A program made the position numbers and the translations under genes. From CAMAPP01 sp046153685 (GTDB taxonomy: Bacteria; Pseudomonadota; Alphaproteobacteria; CADEGL01), in the NCBI GenBank assembly GCA_046153685.1, contig JBJXGH010000127.1, positions 1 through 36,158 on the forward strand: a stretch of DNA of 36,158 nt, in the 5' to 3' direction. The notes under the pieces were generated by a model. That model was not told where the DNA came from. It did not search any database and was given only the letters and a program-made list of their open reading frames with translations. Below are positions 16,212 to 24,285 of the stretch, one piece after another (the first letter of the stretch is position 1; every line of letters begins with the position of its first letter).

Positions 16212-16913
16212 TCATCGGCGCGCTTGCCGCGCGGCCAGCACGGCGATGACGCCGAGCGCGGCGGCGAGCGCGTACCAGGTGAGCGCGTATTGGAGGTGGT
16301 CGTTCTTCGGCAAGGCGCCGGGCTGGCGCGGGCGTGGCAATTCGAGCCCCGCGCCCTCAATGACAACGATATAGGGCAGGGCGGAAATGCCGGAATCGGA
16401 GGCCATCGCCGCGAGATCAACCGAGAACCACAGGCCCTCGGCGGGGCGATTCTCGGGCGTGGCCCAGCCCAGGCGTTCGCCGAGCCGCACCGCGCCCCGC
16501 ACCTGCACCTCGCCAGAGACGAGCGTGTCCGGCCGCTTGGCAGCATCGGCCAAACTGCCCGGCACCCAGCCGCGATTGACGAGCACCGTCGTGCCGTCGG
16601 CAAGCGCCAGGGGCGTCACCAGCTCCAGCCCCACAACACCGCCGCGCGAGCGGCTTATCAGACGCATTTCCTTGTCGTGGAGAAAGCGGCCGACGAGCGC
16701 GACCTGACGAAACTCGAGCGTGGGCTCAACAGTCGCGGGCAAGGACTCGAGTGCCGGCGCCACGCGGCGCTGATCGATTTCGGCGATCAAGGCCGTTTTC
16801 CATTCGTGGCGCTGCATCTGCCAGGTGCCGAGACCGATCAGAACCACGATGCCCGCGAGCGCGACCAAGCGCGGCCACAGAAGCGACCGGCGCGCGCCGG
16901 CAGCCCCCGTCAT
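16212..16913 (-). CDS. SURF1 family cytochrome oxidase assembly protein
   Basis: SURF1 assists insertion of heme a into subunit I of cytochrome c oxidase. The 233-residue protein has the family plan: a membrane helix at about residues 13-31, a periplasmic domain, and a second helix at about 205-228. Signature blocks are GLGTWQMQRHEWK just after helix 1, TVLVNRGWVP in the middle and PKNDHLQYALTWYALA before helix 2. Its ATG overlaps the stop of the DUF983 gene (ATGA, 16910-16913). Position at the end of the cta operon agrees with the role. Confidence 0.95.
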   Translation of the reverse strand: MTGAAGARRSLLWPRLVALAGIVVLIGLGTWQMQRHEWKTALIAEIDQRRVAPALESLPATVEPTLEFRQVALVGRFLHDKEMRLISRSRGGVVGLELVTPLALADGTTVLVNRGWVPGSLADAAKRPDTLVSGEVQVRGAVRLGERLGWATPENRPAEGLWFSVDLAAMASDSGISALPYIVVIEGAGLELPRPRQPGALPKNDHLQYALTWYALAAALGVIAVLAARQARR

Positions 16914-17371
16914 CGCCCCTTGCCCGAATTGCCCATATCCGAATCGCCCGAATCCGAAGTTCCCGCGTCCGCGCCGCCCGGATCAAAGCCAAAGGCCGAA
17001 TCAGCGCCAAAGGTATGACCGCGATTGCGGTACTGCAGCGCGATCATCACCGCCTTGCACGGACGCAGCAGACCGAGCGAGCCGCCGAGAATGAGCGGCG
17101 GCCAAAGCAGAGCGTGGACCCACAGGGGCGGTTCATGGGCGATCTCGGTCCATAACGCCAAACCCACGACCACGAAGCCGAGGATGAGAATGATGAACAC
17201 AGCCGGGCCATCGCCCGAATCCTGGGAGGAAAGCTCGAGACCGCACACAGTGCAGACCTGTGCGGTCTCGAGAAAACCCTTGAACAGCCGGCCCCGCCCG
17301 CAACGCGGGCAAGCGCACCTCAAACCGGCAGAGAACGCCGAGACGGGCGGGAAATGGCCCTCGCCCGCCAT
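16910..17371 (-). CDS. DUF983 zinc-ribbon membrane protein
   Basis: A 153-residue protein of the DUF983 family, found in alphaproteobacterial oxidase operons; its biochemical role is unknown. It has two CxxC pairs (C21/C24 and C40/C43) in RCACPRCGRGRLF and VCTVCGLEL, a likely zinc ribbon, then two membrane helices at about 55-76 and 83-103. The C-terminal 25 residues are a low-complexity tail rich in G, S and D. The start is ATG at 17369-17371, two bases after the stop of the subunit III gene; the frame open beyond it overlaps that gene and is not used. The position between ctaE and surf1 suggests a part in oxidase assembly, by inference only. Confidence 0.9.
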   Translation of the reverse strand: MAGEGHFPPVSAFSAGLRCACPRCGRGRLFKGFLETAQVCTVCGLELSSQDSGDGPAVFIILILGFVVVGLALWTEIAHEPPLWVHALLWPPLILGGSLGLLRPCKAVMIALQYRNRGHTFGADSAFGFDPGGADAGTSDSGDSDMGNSGKGR

Positions 17372-17373
17372 CT

Positions 17374-18189
17374 TCAATGCGTGACGGCGCCCTTGCCCCA
17401 CCAGTAGATGCCGCAGAACAGGAACAGCCAAACCACGTCCACGAAGTGCCAATACCAGGCGGCCGCCTCGAAACCGAAATGATGATCGGGCTTGAAATGG
17501 CCCCTCATCGCGCGGATCAGGCAGACCGTCAGGAAGATGGTGCCGATGATGACGTGAGCGCCGTGGAAGCCCGTGGCCATGAAGAAGGTCGAGCCGTAGA
17601 TACCTTCGCGGAAGCCGAACGGCGCCTGCGAATATTCGTAGGCCTGAACGGCCGTGAAGGTCGCGCCGAGCGCGATGGTGAGAATAAGCCCCAGGATCAC
17701 ATGGCGGCGATTACCCTCCTTCAGCGCGTGATGCGCCCAGGTCACCGTCGCGCCCGAGGTCAGCAGGATTACCGTGTTGAGGAACGGCAGGCCCCACGGA
17801 TTGAAGGTGGTAACGCCCGAGGGCGGCCAATGCCCGCCCATCGCCTCGGTGGGGAAGAGGGCCGAACTGAAATAAGCCCAGAACCAGGCGACGAAGAACA
17901 TGACCTCCGAAGCGATGAACAACACCATCCCGAAGCGCAGGCCTATCTGTACCGCGGCCGAATGATGGCCCTGATGCTCGGCTTCGCGAATCACATCACG
18001 CCACCACGCGAACATGGTGTACAGGATGATGACCCCGCCGCCGGCCATGACCAGCCAAGTGCCGCCGTGCATGAACAAGACGGTGCCCAAGGTCAGGGTC
18101 AGGGCACCCAGGGCGCCTAGGACGGGCCAGGGGCTGGGGTCCACCAAGTGCCAGGGATGTTTGTGATGGGCGGCGTGCGACTGTGCCAT
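17374..18189 (-). CDS. ctaE: Cytochrome c oxidase subunit III
   Basis: Subunit III supports the catalytic core of the aa3-type oxidase. The protein has 271 residues and about seven membrane helices. Signature segments are HKHPWHLVDPSPWPVLGALG at the N-terminus, SEVMFFVAWFWAYFSSALFPT, PFLNTVILLTSGATVTWAHHAL, and GFHGAHVIIGTIFLTVCLIRA, ending in WYWHFVDVVWLFLFCGIYWWG. The start is ATG at 18187-18189, with GGAG about 6 bases before it. It lies 65 bases after ctaG and 2 bases before the DUF983 gene. Confidence 0.97.
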   Translation of the reverse strand: MAQSHAAHHKHPWHLVDPSPWPVLGALGALTLTLGTVLFMHGGTWLVMAGGGVIILYTMFAWWRDVIREAEHQGHHSAAVQIGLRFGMVLFIASEVMFFVAWFWAYFSSALFPTEAMGGHWPPSGVTTFNPWGLPFLNTVILLTSGATVTWAHHALKEGNRRHVILGLILTIALGATFTAVQAYEYSQAPFGFREGIYGSTFFMATGFHGAHVIIGTIFLTVCLIRAMRGHFKPDHHFGFEAAAWYWHFVDVVWLFLFCGIYWWGKGAVTH

Positions 18190-18254
18190 GTTTGTCTCCG
18201 GTTCTTCGCGTGGCACGCCCTCACCGGCGCCCCGCGCGACGTGTCGTGTTCGGG

Positions 18255-18839
18255 TCAGTTGGCCGTGACGCGCGAAGACGCTGCGGCCTGTTTGCCGGTC
18301 TGCGTCTCGGCGCGGAAAAACGTATAGGACAGCACGATTTCCTTCACGCTGGCCATTTCCCAATTCTTGGCGACGGCGGGATCGATAAAGAAGGAAACCG
18401 GCATTTCGACCGATTGTCCGGCGGCGAGCGTCTGCTCCTCGAAGCAAAAGCACGCAATCTTGGAAAAATACGCGCCCGCAATCGGCGGATTGACGTTGAA
18501 CGTGGCGCTGCCGGTCACGTCTTCCTTGGATAGATTGACCGCGCGATAGAACGCCAAGTTCTCCTCGCCGACCTTCACCTTCATTTCGCCCTGCACCGGC
18601 TCGAAGCGCCAGGGCAGATTGGAATTGGCCGTCGCGTCGAAGCGCACCGTGAACACCCGGTCGGCAAGCGCGGCCGGCACCGTGTCCGGTGCCGCCAAGG
18701 CGCGCTGCGTCGTGCCGCCGAAGCCGGTGACCTGACAGAACAGCCGGTACAAGGGCACCGAGGCATAGGACAGCCCCACCATGGCCGCGACCAAGCCCAC
18801 CAGACTTGTCGCCAGAAGGGTGTTGCGCCGTGCCGTCAC
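18255..18839 (-). CDS. ctaG: Cytochrome c oxidase assembly protein CtaG/Cox11
   Basis: Cox11 delivers copper to the CuB site of subunit I. The 194-residue protein has one N-terminal membrane anchor (about residues 9-26) and a periplasmic copper-binding domain. The copper motif is C130-F-C132-F in KIACFCFEEQTL, and the third conserved cysteine is C35 in PLYRLFCQVTGFGGTT. I use GTG at 18837-18839, which overlaps the stop of the small upstream gene (GTGA). The longer open frame to 18917 would overlap that gene heavily. It lies upstream of ctaE in the usual alphaproteobacterial order. Confidence 0.95.
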   Translation of the reverse strand: MTARRNTLLATSLVGLVAAMVGLSYASVPLYRLFCQVTGFGGTTQRALAAPDTVPAALADRVFTVRFDATANSNLPWRFEPVQGEMKVKVGEENLAFYRAVNLSKEDVTGSATFNVNPPIAGAYFSKIACFCFEEQTLAAGQSVEMPVSFFIDPAVAKNWEMASVKEIVLSYTFFRAETQTGKQAAASSRVTAN

Positions 18840-18988
18840 TGTCCGCCCCCCAGGCGCACGATCGTCATCGCGTAGAACAATACGGCAAGGCCAAACAGCA
18901 CCGCGAGCAGGGCCCAATTGCGCCCGCGACGCCGCTTTTTGAACTCCGCGCCATTTTCGCCACCCGCGCCATTTTCGCCACCCGCCAT
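18836..18988 (-). CDS. Small membrane protein between ctaB and ctaG (CoxF-like)
   Basis: A 50-residue protein with a Gly/Glu/Asn-rich start, a basic patch (FKKRRRGRNW) and one membrane helix at about residues 25-44. A small ORF in this position of the ctaB-ctaG interval is common in alphaproteobacteria and is often called CoxF; similarity is mainly in size, topology and position. The ATG at 18986-18988 is one base after the ctaB stop, and its stop overlaps the ctaG start, so all three should be coupled. The first residues carry a doubled GGENGA made by an 18-base tandem repeat. A role in oxidase assembly is inferred from position only. Confidence 0.75.
   Translation of the reverse strand: MAGGENGAGGENGAEFKKRRRGRNWALLAVLFGLAVLFYAMTIVRLGGGQ
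18948..18983. repeat. 18-base perfect tandem duplication in the CoxF-like gene
   Basis: The unit at 18948-18965 is repeated exactly at 18966-18983. It is in frame and doubles six residues (GGENGA) near the N-terminus of the 50-residue protein. The identity of the copies suggests a recent slippage event. Confidence 0.9.
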
Positions 18989-18989
18989 G

Positions 18990-19898
18990 TCACCCGGCCG
19001 CCGTCCGATCAACGAGCAGCAGAGCGAACAACAGGAACAGATACAGGATCGAATAGCCAAACAGGCGCTTGGCCGCCCGGTGGGTGGTATCGCGCCGCAC
19101 CGCGAGCGCGCCGAGCACGAACAGCGCGTTGAGCACGATCGCGGGTACGAAATAGACCAGACCCGACAGGCCGATGAAATAGGGTGCGAGCGTCGTCGGC
19201 ACCAAGAGCACGGTGTAAATAAGGATCTGGCGCTTGGTCTCGGCGATGCCCGCGACGACGGGCAGCATGGGCACGCCCGCGCGCGCGTAGTCCGCGGCGC
19301 GGTAGAGCGACAGCGCCCAGAAATGCGGCGGCGTCCACATGAAGATCATGGCGAACAGCACGACGGAGGCGAGCGTGATCTCACCCGTCGCGGCCGCCCA
19401 GCCGATCATCGGCGGAAACGCGCCGGCCGCGCCCCCGATCACGATGTTCTGCGGCGTGCGGCGCTTGAGCCACATGGTGTAAACCAAGACATAGAACCCG
19501 ACCGTGAGCCCGAGCAACGCCGCGGCCGTCCAGTTGACCCCAAGCCCCATCACCGACACCGAGCCGACGGCAAGCACAATGCCGAAACCGAGCGCTTCCC
19601 CCGGCGCCATGCGGCCCGCAGGCAATGGCCGGTCGCGCGTGCGCTCCATCAGCGCGTCGATGTCGCGGTCGAACCACATGTTTATGGCGCCCGACGCGCC
19701 GGCCGCGACCGCGATGCATAGGATGGCGATGGCCGCCAATACCGGATGCATCGTGCCAGGCGCGAGCACGAGACCGACAAACCCCGTGAAGACGACGAGC
19801 GACATCACGCGTGGCTTCAGCAGGCGGATGTAATCAGCCGCCGCCGCCGTGCCCGCCTGGGGCACGGCCATGCCCAATTCCGCCGTCCTATCGCTCAC
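18990..19898 (-). CDS. ctaB: Protoheme IX farnesyltransferase (heme O synthase)
   Basis: CtaB adds the hydroxyethylfarnesyl group to heme b to make heme O, the precursor of heme a. The 302-residue UbiA-family membrane protein has about nine helices. The polyprenyl-diphosphate site is NMWFDRDIDALMERTRDRPLPAGR, with the aspartates in the NxxxDxxxD pattern. A second block, YRAADYARAGVPMLPVVAG, is also typical. The longest frame begins with GTG at 19896-19898; ATG at 19869-19871 is an alternative and has a GGCGGAAT-type sequence ahead. It follows ctaD after a 94-base gap that contains a strong hairpin. Confidence 0.96.
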   Translation of the reverse strand: MSDRTAELGMAVPQAGTAAAADYIRLLKPRVMSLVVFTGFVGLVLAPGTMHPVLAAIAILCIAVAAGASGAINMWFDRDIDALMERTRDRPLPAGRMAPGEALGFGIVLAVGSVSVMGLGVNWTAAALLGLTVGFYVLVYTMWLKRRTPQNIVIGGAAGAFPPMIGWAAATGEITLASVVLFAMIFMWTPPHFWALSLYRAADYARAGVPMLPVVAGIAETKRQILIYTVLLVPTTLAPYFIGLSGLVYFVPAIVLNALFVLGALAVRRDTTHRAAKRLFGYSILYLFLLFALLLVDRTAAG

Positions 19899-19935
19899 CG
19901 GATCATGATTCCCGTTTTGCTAACCTCGGCTAAGC

Positions 19936-19963
19936 GGGACGGCCGGAGCGCTCCAGCCGTCCC
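19936..19963 (-). terminator. Strong hairpin between ctaD and ctaB
   Basis: GGGACGGC (19936-19943) pairs with GCCGTCCC (19956-19963), and inside it GGAGC pairs with GCTCC after a single C/A mismatch, giving a stem of about 13 bp with almost no loop. No U-run follows on the minus strand. It may reduce read-through from ctaD into ctaB, or protect the 3' end of ctaCD mRNA, giving more core subunit than assembly factor. Confidence 0.55.
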
Positions 19964-19992
19964 GTATTCACGCGCCTGGATCGTACCCGCGC

Positions 19993-21597
19993 TCAATGGG
20001 CGCGTGCTTGCTCGATCTTTGGCAACTCGTCGAAGGTGTGGAACGGCGGCGGCGAACTCACCGTCCATTCAAGCGTATCGGCCGCCGGGCCCCACGGATT
20101 GGCGCCCACCTTCCGACCCTTGGCGAAGGCTTGCACGACCAAAAAGAGGAACACCAGCGTCGCGGCACCCGAGATGTACGAACCATAGGATGCCACCATG
20201 TTCCACCCGGCATAGGCATCCGGGTAATCCGGGATGCGCCGCGGCATGCCCGCCGCACCGAGGAAGTGCATGGGGAAGAATGTGAGGTTAACGCCGATGA
20301 AGCTCATCCAGAAATGCAGCTTCGCCAAGCCTTCGGAGTACATCTTGCCGGTCATCTTCGGGAACCAGTAATAGAAACCCGCGAAAACCGAGAAGACGGC
20401 ACCGAGCGACAGCACGTAGTGGAAATGCCCGACCACGTAATAGGTATCGTGGAAGGCCGTATCCATGCCGGCATTCGCCAGCACCACGCCCGTCACGCCG
20501 CCCACGGTGAACAGGAAAATGAACCCGATCGCCCACAGCATCGGCACCCGGAACTGCATCGAGCCGCCCCACATGGTCGCGATCCAGCTGAAGATCTTGA
20601 GGCCCGTGGGCACGGCGATGACCATGGTCGCCGCCGTGAAATAGGCCTTGGTATCGACGCCCATGCCCACCGTGTACATGTGGTGGGCCCAGACGATGAA
20701 ACCGACGAAGCCGATTCCCACCATGGCGTAGGCCATGCCGAGATAGCCGAACACTGGCTTCTTCGAGAAGGTCGAAATCACCTGACTGATCATGCCGAAG
20801 CCCGGGAGGATGAGGATGTAAACCTCTGGGTGGCCGAAGAACCAGAATAGATGCTGGAACAGCAAGGGATCGCCGCCCAAATCGGGGCGGAAGAACGCGG
20901 TGCCGAAATTGCGATCGGTCAGCAGCATGGTGATTGCGCCGGCGAGCACCGGCAGCGACAGCAGCAGCAGAAACGCCGTCACCAGAATCGACCAGACGAA
21001 CAGGGGCATGCGGTGCAGCGTCATGCCCGGCGCGCGCATATTGAGGATGGTGGTGATGAAATTGACCGCGCCCAGGATCGAGGACGCGCCCGCAAGGTGG
21101 ATGGAAAGGATGAGGAAATCGACCGATGGCCCGTCATGGCCTGGCGTCGAGGACAGCGGCGGATAGAACGTCCAGCCCGTGCCCGTGCCGCCGCCGACGA
21201 AGGCGGCGCACAGCAGCAGAATGCCCGCGGGGATCAGCAGCCAGAAGCTAATATTGTTCATGCGCGGGAACGCCATGTCGGGCGCGCCGATCATGATGGG
21301 GACGATCCAATTGCCGAAGCCGCCGATCATTGCCGGCATGACCATGAAGAAGATCATGATCAGGCCGTGGCCGGTAATGAGCACGTTGTAAAGCTGATGG
21401 TCGCCGCCGAGGATTTGCAGGCCCGGACTGGCCAATTCGGCGCGAATGACGATGGAGAAGATGAGACCAATCACGCCGAAGACCACGGCGAAGATCAGGT
21501 ACATCGTGCCGATGTCCTTGTGATTGGTCGAATACAGCCAGCGCCGCCAGCCGGCCGGGTTGCCGTGTTCGTCGTGAGTCCTGAACAGATAGCTCAT
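19993..21597 (-). CDS. ctaD: Cytochrome c oxidase subunit I, aa3 type
   Basis: The catalytic subunit of a type A heme-copper oxidase, 534 residues with twelve membrane helices. Heme a ligands are H77 (LITGHGLIMIF) and H393. The CuB ligands are H256, H305 and H306, with Y260 in FFGHPEVYILILPGFG available for the His-Tyr cross-link; the heme a3 ligand is H391 (VVGHFHYVLS). E258 of the GHPEVY motif marks the D-channel of A1-type enzymes, and K334 in TGLKIFSW the K-channel. All key residues are intact. It follows ctaC after 51 bases and is the second gene of the operon. Confidence 0.98.
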   Translation of the reverse strand: MSYLFRTHDEHGNPAGWRRWLYSTNHKDIGTMYLIFAVVFGVIGLIFSIVIRAELASPGLQILGGDHQLYNVLITGHGLIMIFFMVMPAMIGGFGNWIVPIMIGAPDMAFPRMNNISFWLLIPAGILLLCAAFVGGGTGTGWTFYPPLSSTPGHDGPSVDFLILSIHLAGASSILGAVNFITTILNMRAPGMTLHRMPLFVWSILVTAFLLLLSLPVLAGAITMLLTDRNFGTAFFRPDLGGDPLLFQHLFWFFGHPEVYILILPGFGMISQVISTFSKKPVFGYLGMAYAMVGIGFVGFIVWAHHMYTVGMGVDTKAYFTAATMVIAVPTGLKIFSWIATMWGGSMQFRVPMLWAIGFIFLFTVGGVTGVVLANAGMDTAFHDTYYVVGHFHYVLSLGAVFSVFAGFYYWFPKMTGKMYSEGLAKLHFWMSFIGVNLTFFPMHFLGAAGMPRRIPDYPDAYAGWNMVASYGSYISGAATLVFLFLVVQAFAKGRKVGANPWGPAADTLEWTVSSPPPFHTFDELPKIEQARAH

Positions 21598-21648
21598 CGC
21601 AGGGTCCTTCTTTACGCTTTACGCGGTCCGTTGGCTTTCGCGGCCAAT

Positions 21649-22473
21649 TTATTGGCCGGCAACTTGCGCGAGCTTCGCGCCGCCGCCGTTCATCGCGGCC
21701 TTCTTTTCCTCGATCCATTTGGTGAAGTCTTCCTGGGAGACGACCTCGACGCGGATCGGCATGAAGCCGTGATTGATGCCACACAATTCCGAGCACTGGC
21801 CGTAATAGGAACCAGGCTTGGTCGCGCGGAACCACAATTCATTGGTCCGCCCCGGCACGGCGTCCTGCTTCACGCCGAGCGCCGGCACGGCCCATGCGTG
21901 AATGACATCGTCCGCCGTCAACAGGACGCGCACATTGGTGTCCACGGGAACGTACACGATGTTGTCGGTTTCGAGCAGGCGAAGCTGGCCCGGCTGGAGC
22001 GCGTCGTCCGGCACCATGAAGGCATCGAAAGATAGGCCGGGGTGATCGGGATACTCGTACGACCAATACCATTGCTTGCCGGTCGCCTTGAGCGTGAGTC
22101 CGATCTCGGCCGGCGTGCGGCCGAGATAATAGAGCTGCTTGAAGGACGGGATCGCGATGCCGACCAGAATGATGACTGGCACCACGGTCCAAATCACTTC
22201 GATGAGCGTGTTATGCGAACGCCGCGAAGGGGTGGGGTTCGACTTTTCGTTGAAGCGGAGCATGGCGTAGACGAGCAGGCCAAGAACGAAGGCCGAGATC
22301 GCCACGATGATCCAGAACAGCCAATCATTGAAATTGACGATCGATGCCATGTTCGGCGAGGCCGGCAGGACAAAGCCGGTCTGCCAATCGTGCGACGCCC
22401 CGGCCGAAGCCTGGAACGGCACGAATCCGACAAGCGCCATAAGCGCCGCGGTCCAAGTCTTGCTCGCGCGCAT
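21649..22473 (-). CDS. ctaC: Cytochrome c oxidase subunit II
   Basis: Subunit II accepts electrons from cytochrome c through its CuA centre. From ATG at 22471-22473 the protein has 274 residues: a signal peptide (about 1-25), two membrane helices (about 50-72 and 90-111) and a periplasmic cupredoxin domain. CuA ligands are all present: H192, C227, E229, C231, H235 and M238, in GQCSELCGINHGFMPI. The aromatic patch KQWYWSYEYPD is also there. No cytochrome c domain is fused at the C-terminus, so an external cytochrome c is needed. The frame open to 22695 upstream carries no family similarity. It is the first gene of the cta operon. Confidence 0.97.
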   Translation of the reverse strand: MRASKTWTAALMALVGFVPFQASAGASHDWQTGFVLPASPNMASIVNFNDWLFWIIVAISAFVLGLLVYAMLRFNEKSNPTPSRRSHNTLIEVIWTVVPVIILVGIAIPSFKQLYYLGRTPAEIGLTLKATGKQWYWSYEYPDHPGLSFDAFMVPDDALQPGQLRLLETDNIVYVPVDTNVRVLLTADDVIHAWAVPALGVKQDAVPGRTNELWFRATKPGSYYGQCSELCGINHGFMPIRVEVVSQEDFTKWIEEKKAAMNGGGAKLAQVAGQ

Positions 22474-22829
22474 CACCAGCCCAATCCCCTTGAAGGCGTC
22501 GCGGTTCGACGCCTGCTTACATTGAACGAACGGAATGCCGAACCGCGCATTCCCCGCCGCGCATCGGGCGCGACGTCCACGAACACCGGCCGCCAGCCGT
22601 TTGGAATCCCCCCAACGCTTGGCACCGGCCGTTCCCCCCGCACAACGGCCGCGAAAGAACGCCCGGACGGCCGCTTGCGGCGCGGACCATAACATCGAGG
22701 CTCTTAACCCTCAACCCGAACAAGGGCTTCGGGTGCTCTATATTCTTATTGCTCCTCGATACCTATAACTTGGTCGACTCGACACGAAATCGCGGCCCCG
22801 CCGCACCCGCCCTGCCTGGAGACCCCGCC
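22474..22829. other. Divergent intergenic region between ctaC and tldD
   Basis: No gene is supported here. It holds the candidate ctaC promoter (22686-22714), a 7-bp inverted repeat GGAATGC/GCATTCC at 22532-22538 and 22547-22553 in the ctaC leader, a CCCGAA/TTCGGG inverted repeat (22715-22720, 22728-22733) between the divergent transcripts, an AT-rich patch (22738-22775) probably used by tldD, and the tldD ribosome site GGAG (22818-22821). Confidence 0.6.
22686..22714 (-). promoter_or_regulatory. Candidate promoter of the cta oxidase operon
   Basis: On the minus strand TTGAGG (complement of 22709-22714) and TATGGT (22686-22691) are 17 bases apart. Transcription would start near 22679 and give a leader of about 200 bases before ctaC, which contains a perfect 7-bp hairpin (22532-22553). 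Based on box similarity and position only. Confidence 0.45.
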
Positions 22830-24263
22830 ATGTCCGATCTGGCCCGCACCGACGAGATTTTCTTCGCCCGCGCGGGTCTCGACCGCCTTCGGCTCGGGGC
22901 AACCGTGGACGATGCCTTGGTGCGAGCGGATGACGGCGAGCTCTACCTCGAGTATTGCCAGTCCGAGAGCCTGGTGTTCGACGACGGTCGGCTCAAATCG
23001 GCGAGCTACGACACGACACAGGGCTTCGGTCTCAGGGCCGTCGCGGGCGAGACGACGGGTTACGCCCATGGCTCGGAGCTCTCGGAGGCGGCCATCCGGC
23101 GCGCGGCCCAAACGGTCAAAGCCGTATCGGCGGGTTATGCCGGGAAGACGGGCGACGCGCCTGCTGCGACCAATCACGCGCTGTACACCGACACCAACCC
23201 CTTGGGCGAAGTCGCCTTCGAGGACAAGGTCCGGCTTTTGACCGAAATCGACGCCTATGCGCGCGGGCGCGATGGACGCGTGCGGCAAGTCAGCGTGTCG
23301 TTGCTTGGCAGCTGGCAAGCCGTGCAAATCCTGCGCGCGGGCGGCGCGCGGGCAGGCGATATCCGCCCCCTGGTGCGCCTCAATGTCTCGATCGTCGCCG
23401 GCGAGGGCGAGCGGCTGGAGACGGGCAGCCACGGCACGGGCGGACGCGCGGGCTACAAGGCCTGGATCGATCCTCTGAATTGGCGCGCCCAGGTAGACGA
23501 GGCGCTGCGCCAAGCCTTGGTCAATCTCCGCTCGGTGCCCGCGCCCGCGGGCGAAATGACCGTGGTGCTGGGCTCGGGCTGGCCAGGCATCCTGCTGCAC
23601 GAAGCCATCGGCCACGGCCTTGAGGGCGATTTCAACCGCAAGAAAAGCTCGGCCTTCTCGGGCCTCATGGGCCAACGCATCGGCGCAAAGGGCGTGACCG
23701 TGATCGATGACGGCACGCTCGCCAACCGGCGTGGCTCGCTCAATGTGGACGACGAGGGCACGCCGTCGGGACGCAATGTTCTGATCGAGGACGGGATCCT
23801 GGTCGGCTATCTCCAGGACAGGCTCAATGCCCGGCTCATGAACATGCGCCCGACCGGCAATGGGCGGCGCGAGAGCTACGCGCACGCGCCCATGCCGCGC
23901 ATGACCAATACGATGATGCTGGCCGGCGACGCCCCGCCCGAAGACATCCTGCGTTCGGTCAAACGCGGGCTGTACGCCGTTCAGTTCGGCGGCGGCCAGG
24001 TGGATATCACTTCGGGCAAGTTCGTGTTCTCGTCCTCGGAGGCCTATTTGATCGAGGACGGCAAGGTCGGCGCGCCGGTCAAGGGCGCGACCCTCATCGG
24101 CAACGGCCCCGATGCGCTGACCAAGGTCGCCATGATCGGCAACGACATGGCGCTCGATACTGGAGTCGGGACGTGCGGCAAGGACGGCCAAAGCGTGCCC
24201 GTGGGCGTGGGCCAGCCGACCCTGCGCATCGACGGCCTGACCGTCGGCGGCACGGGAGCTTAG
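22830..24263 (+). CDS. tldD: Metalloprotease TldD
   Basis: TldD acts with TldE/PmbA as a zinc peptidase that degrades unfolded peptides and matures some modified peptides. The 477-residue protein has the zinc motif HExxxH as H257-E258-A-I-G-H262 in GILLHEAIGHGLEGDFNRKKSSAFSG. The downstream segment NVLIEDGILVGYLQDRLNARLM and the C-terminal VGTCGKDGQSVPVGVGQPTLRI are typical. ATG at 22830 was chosen because GGAG lies 8 bases before it and family similarity starts a few residues later. TldE is not in this window. It is divergent from ctaC and convergent with the aminopeptidase gene. Confidence 0.97.
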   Translation: MSDLARTDEIFFARAGLDRLRLGATVDDALVRADDGELYLEYCQSESLVFDDGRLKSASYDTTQGFGLRAVAGETTGYAHGSELSEAAIRRAAQTVKAVSAGYAGKTGDAPAATNHALYTDTNPLGEVAFEDKVRLLTEIDAYARGRDGRVRQVSVSLLGSWQAVQILRAGGARAGDIRPLVRLNVSIVAGEGERLETGSHGTGGRAGYKAWIDPLNWRAQVDEALRQALVNLRSVPAPAGEMTVVLGSGWPGILLHEAIGHGLEGDFNRKKSSAFSGLMGQRIGAKGVTVIDDGTLANRRGSLNVDDEGTPSGRNVLIEDGILVGYLQDRLNARLMNMRPTGNGRRESYAHAPMPRMTNTMMLAGDAPPEDILRSVKRGLYAVQFGGGQVDITSGKFVFSSSEAYLIEDGKVGAPVKGATLIGNGPDALTKVAMIGNDMALDTGVGTCGKDGQSVPVGVGQPTLRIDGLTVGGTGA

Positions 24264-24285
24264 GCGCGCATTTTAGATCCGCTGC

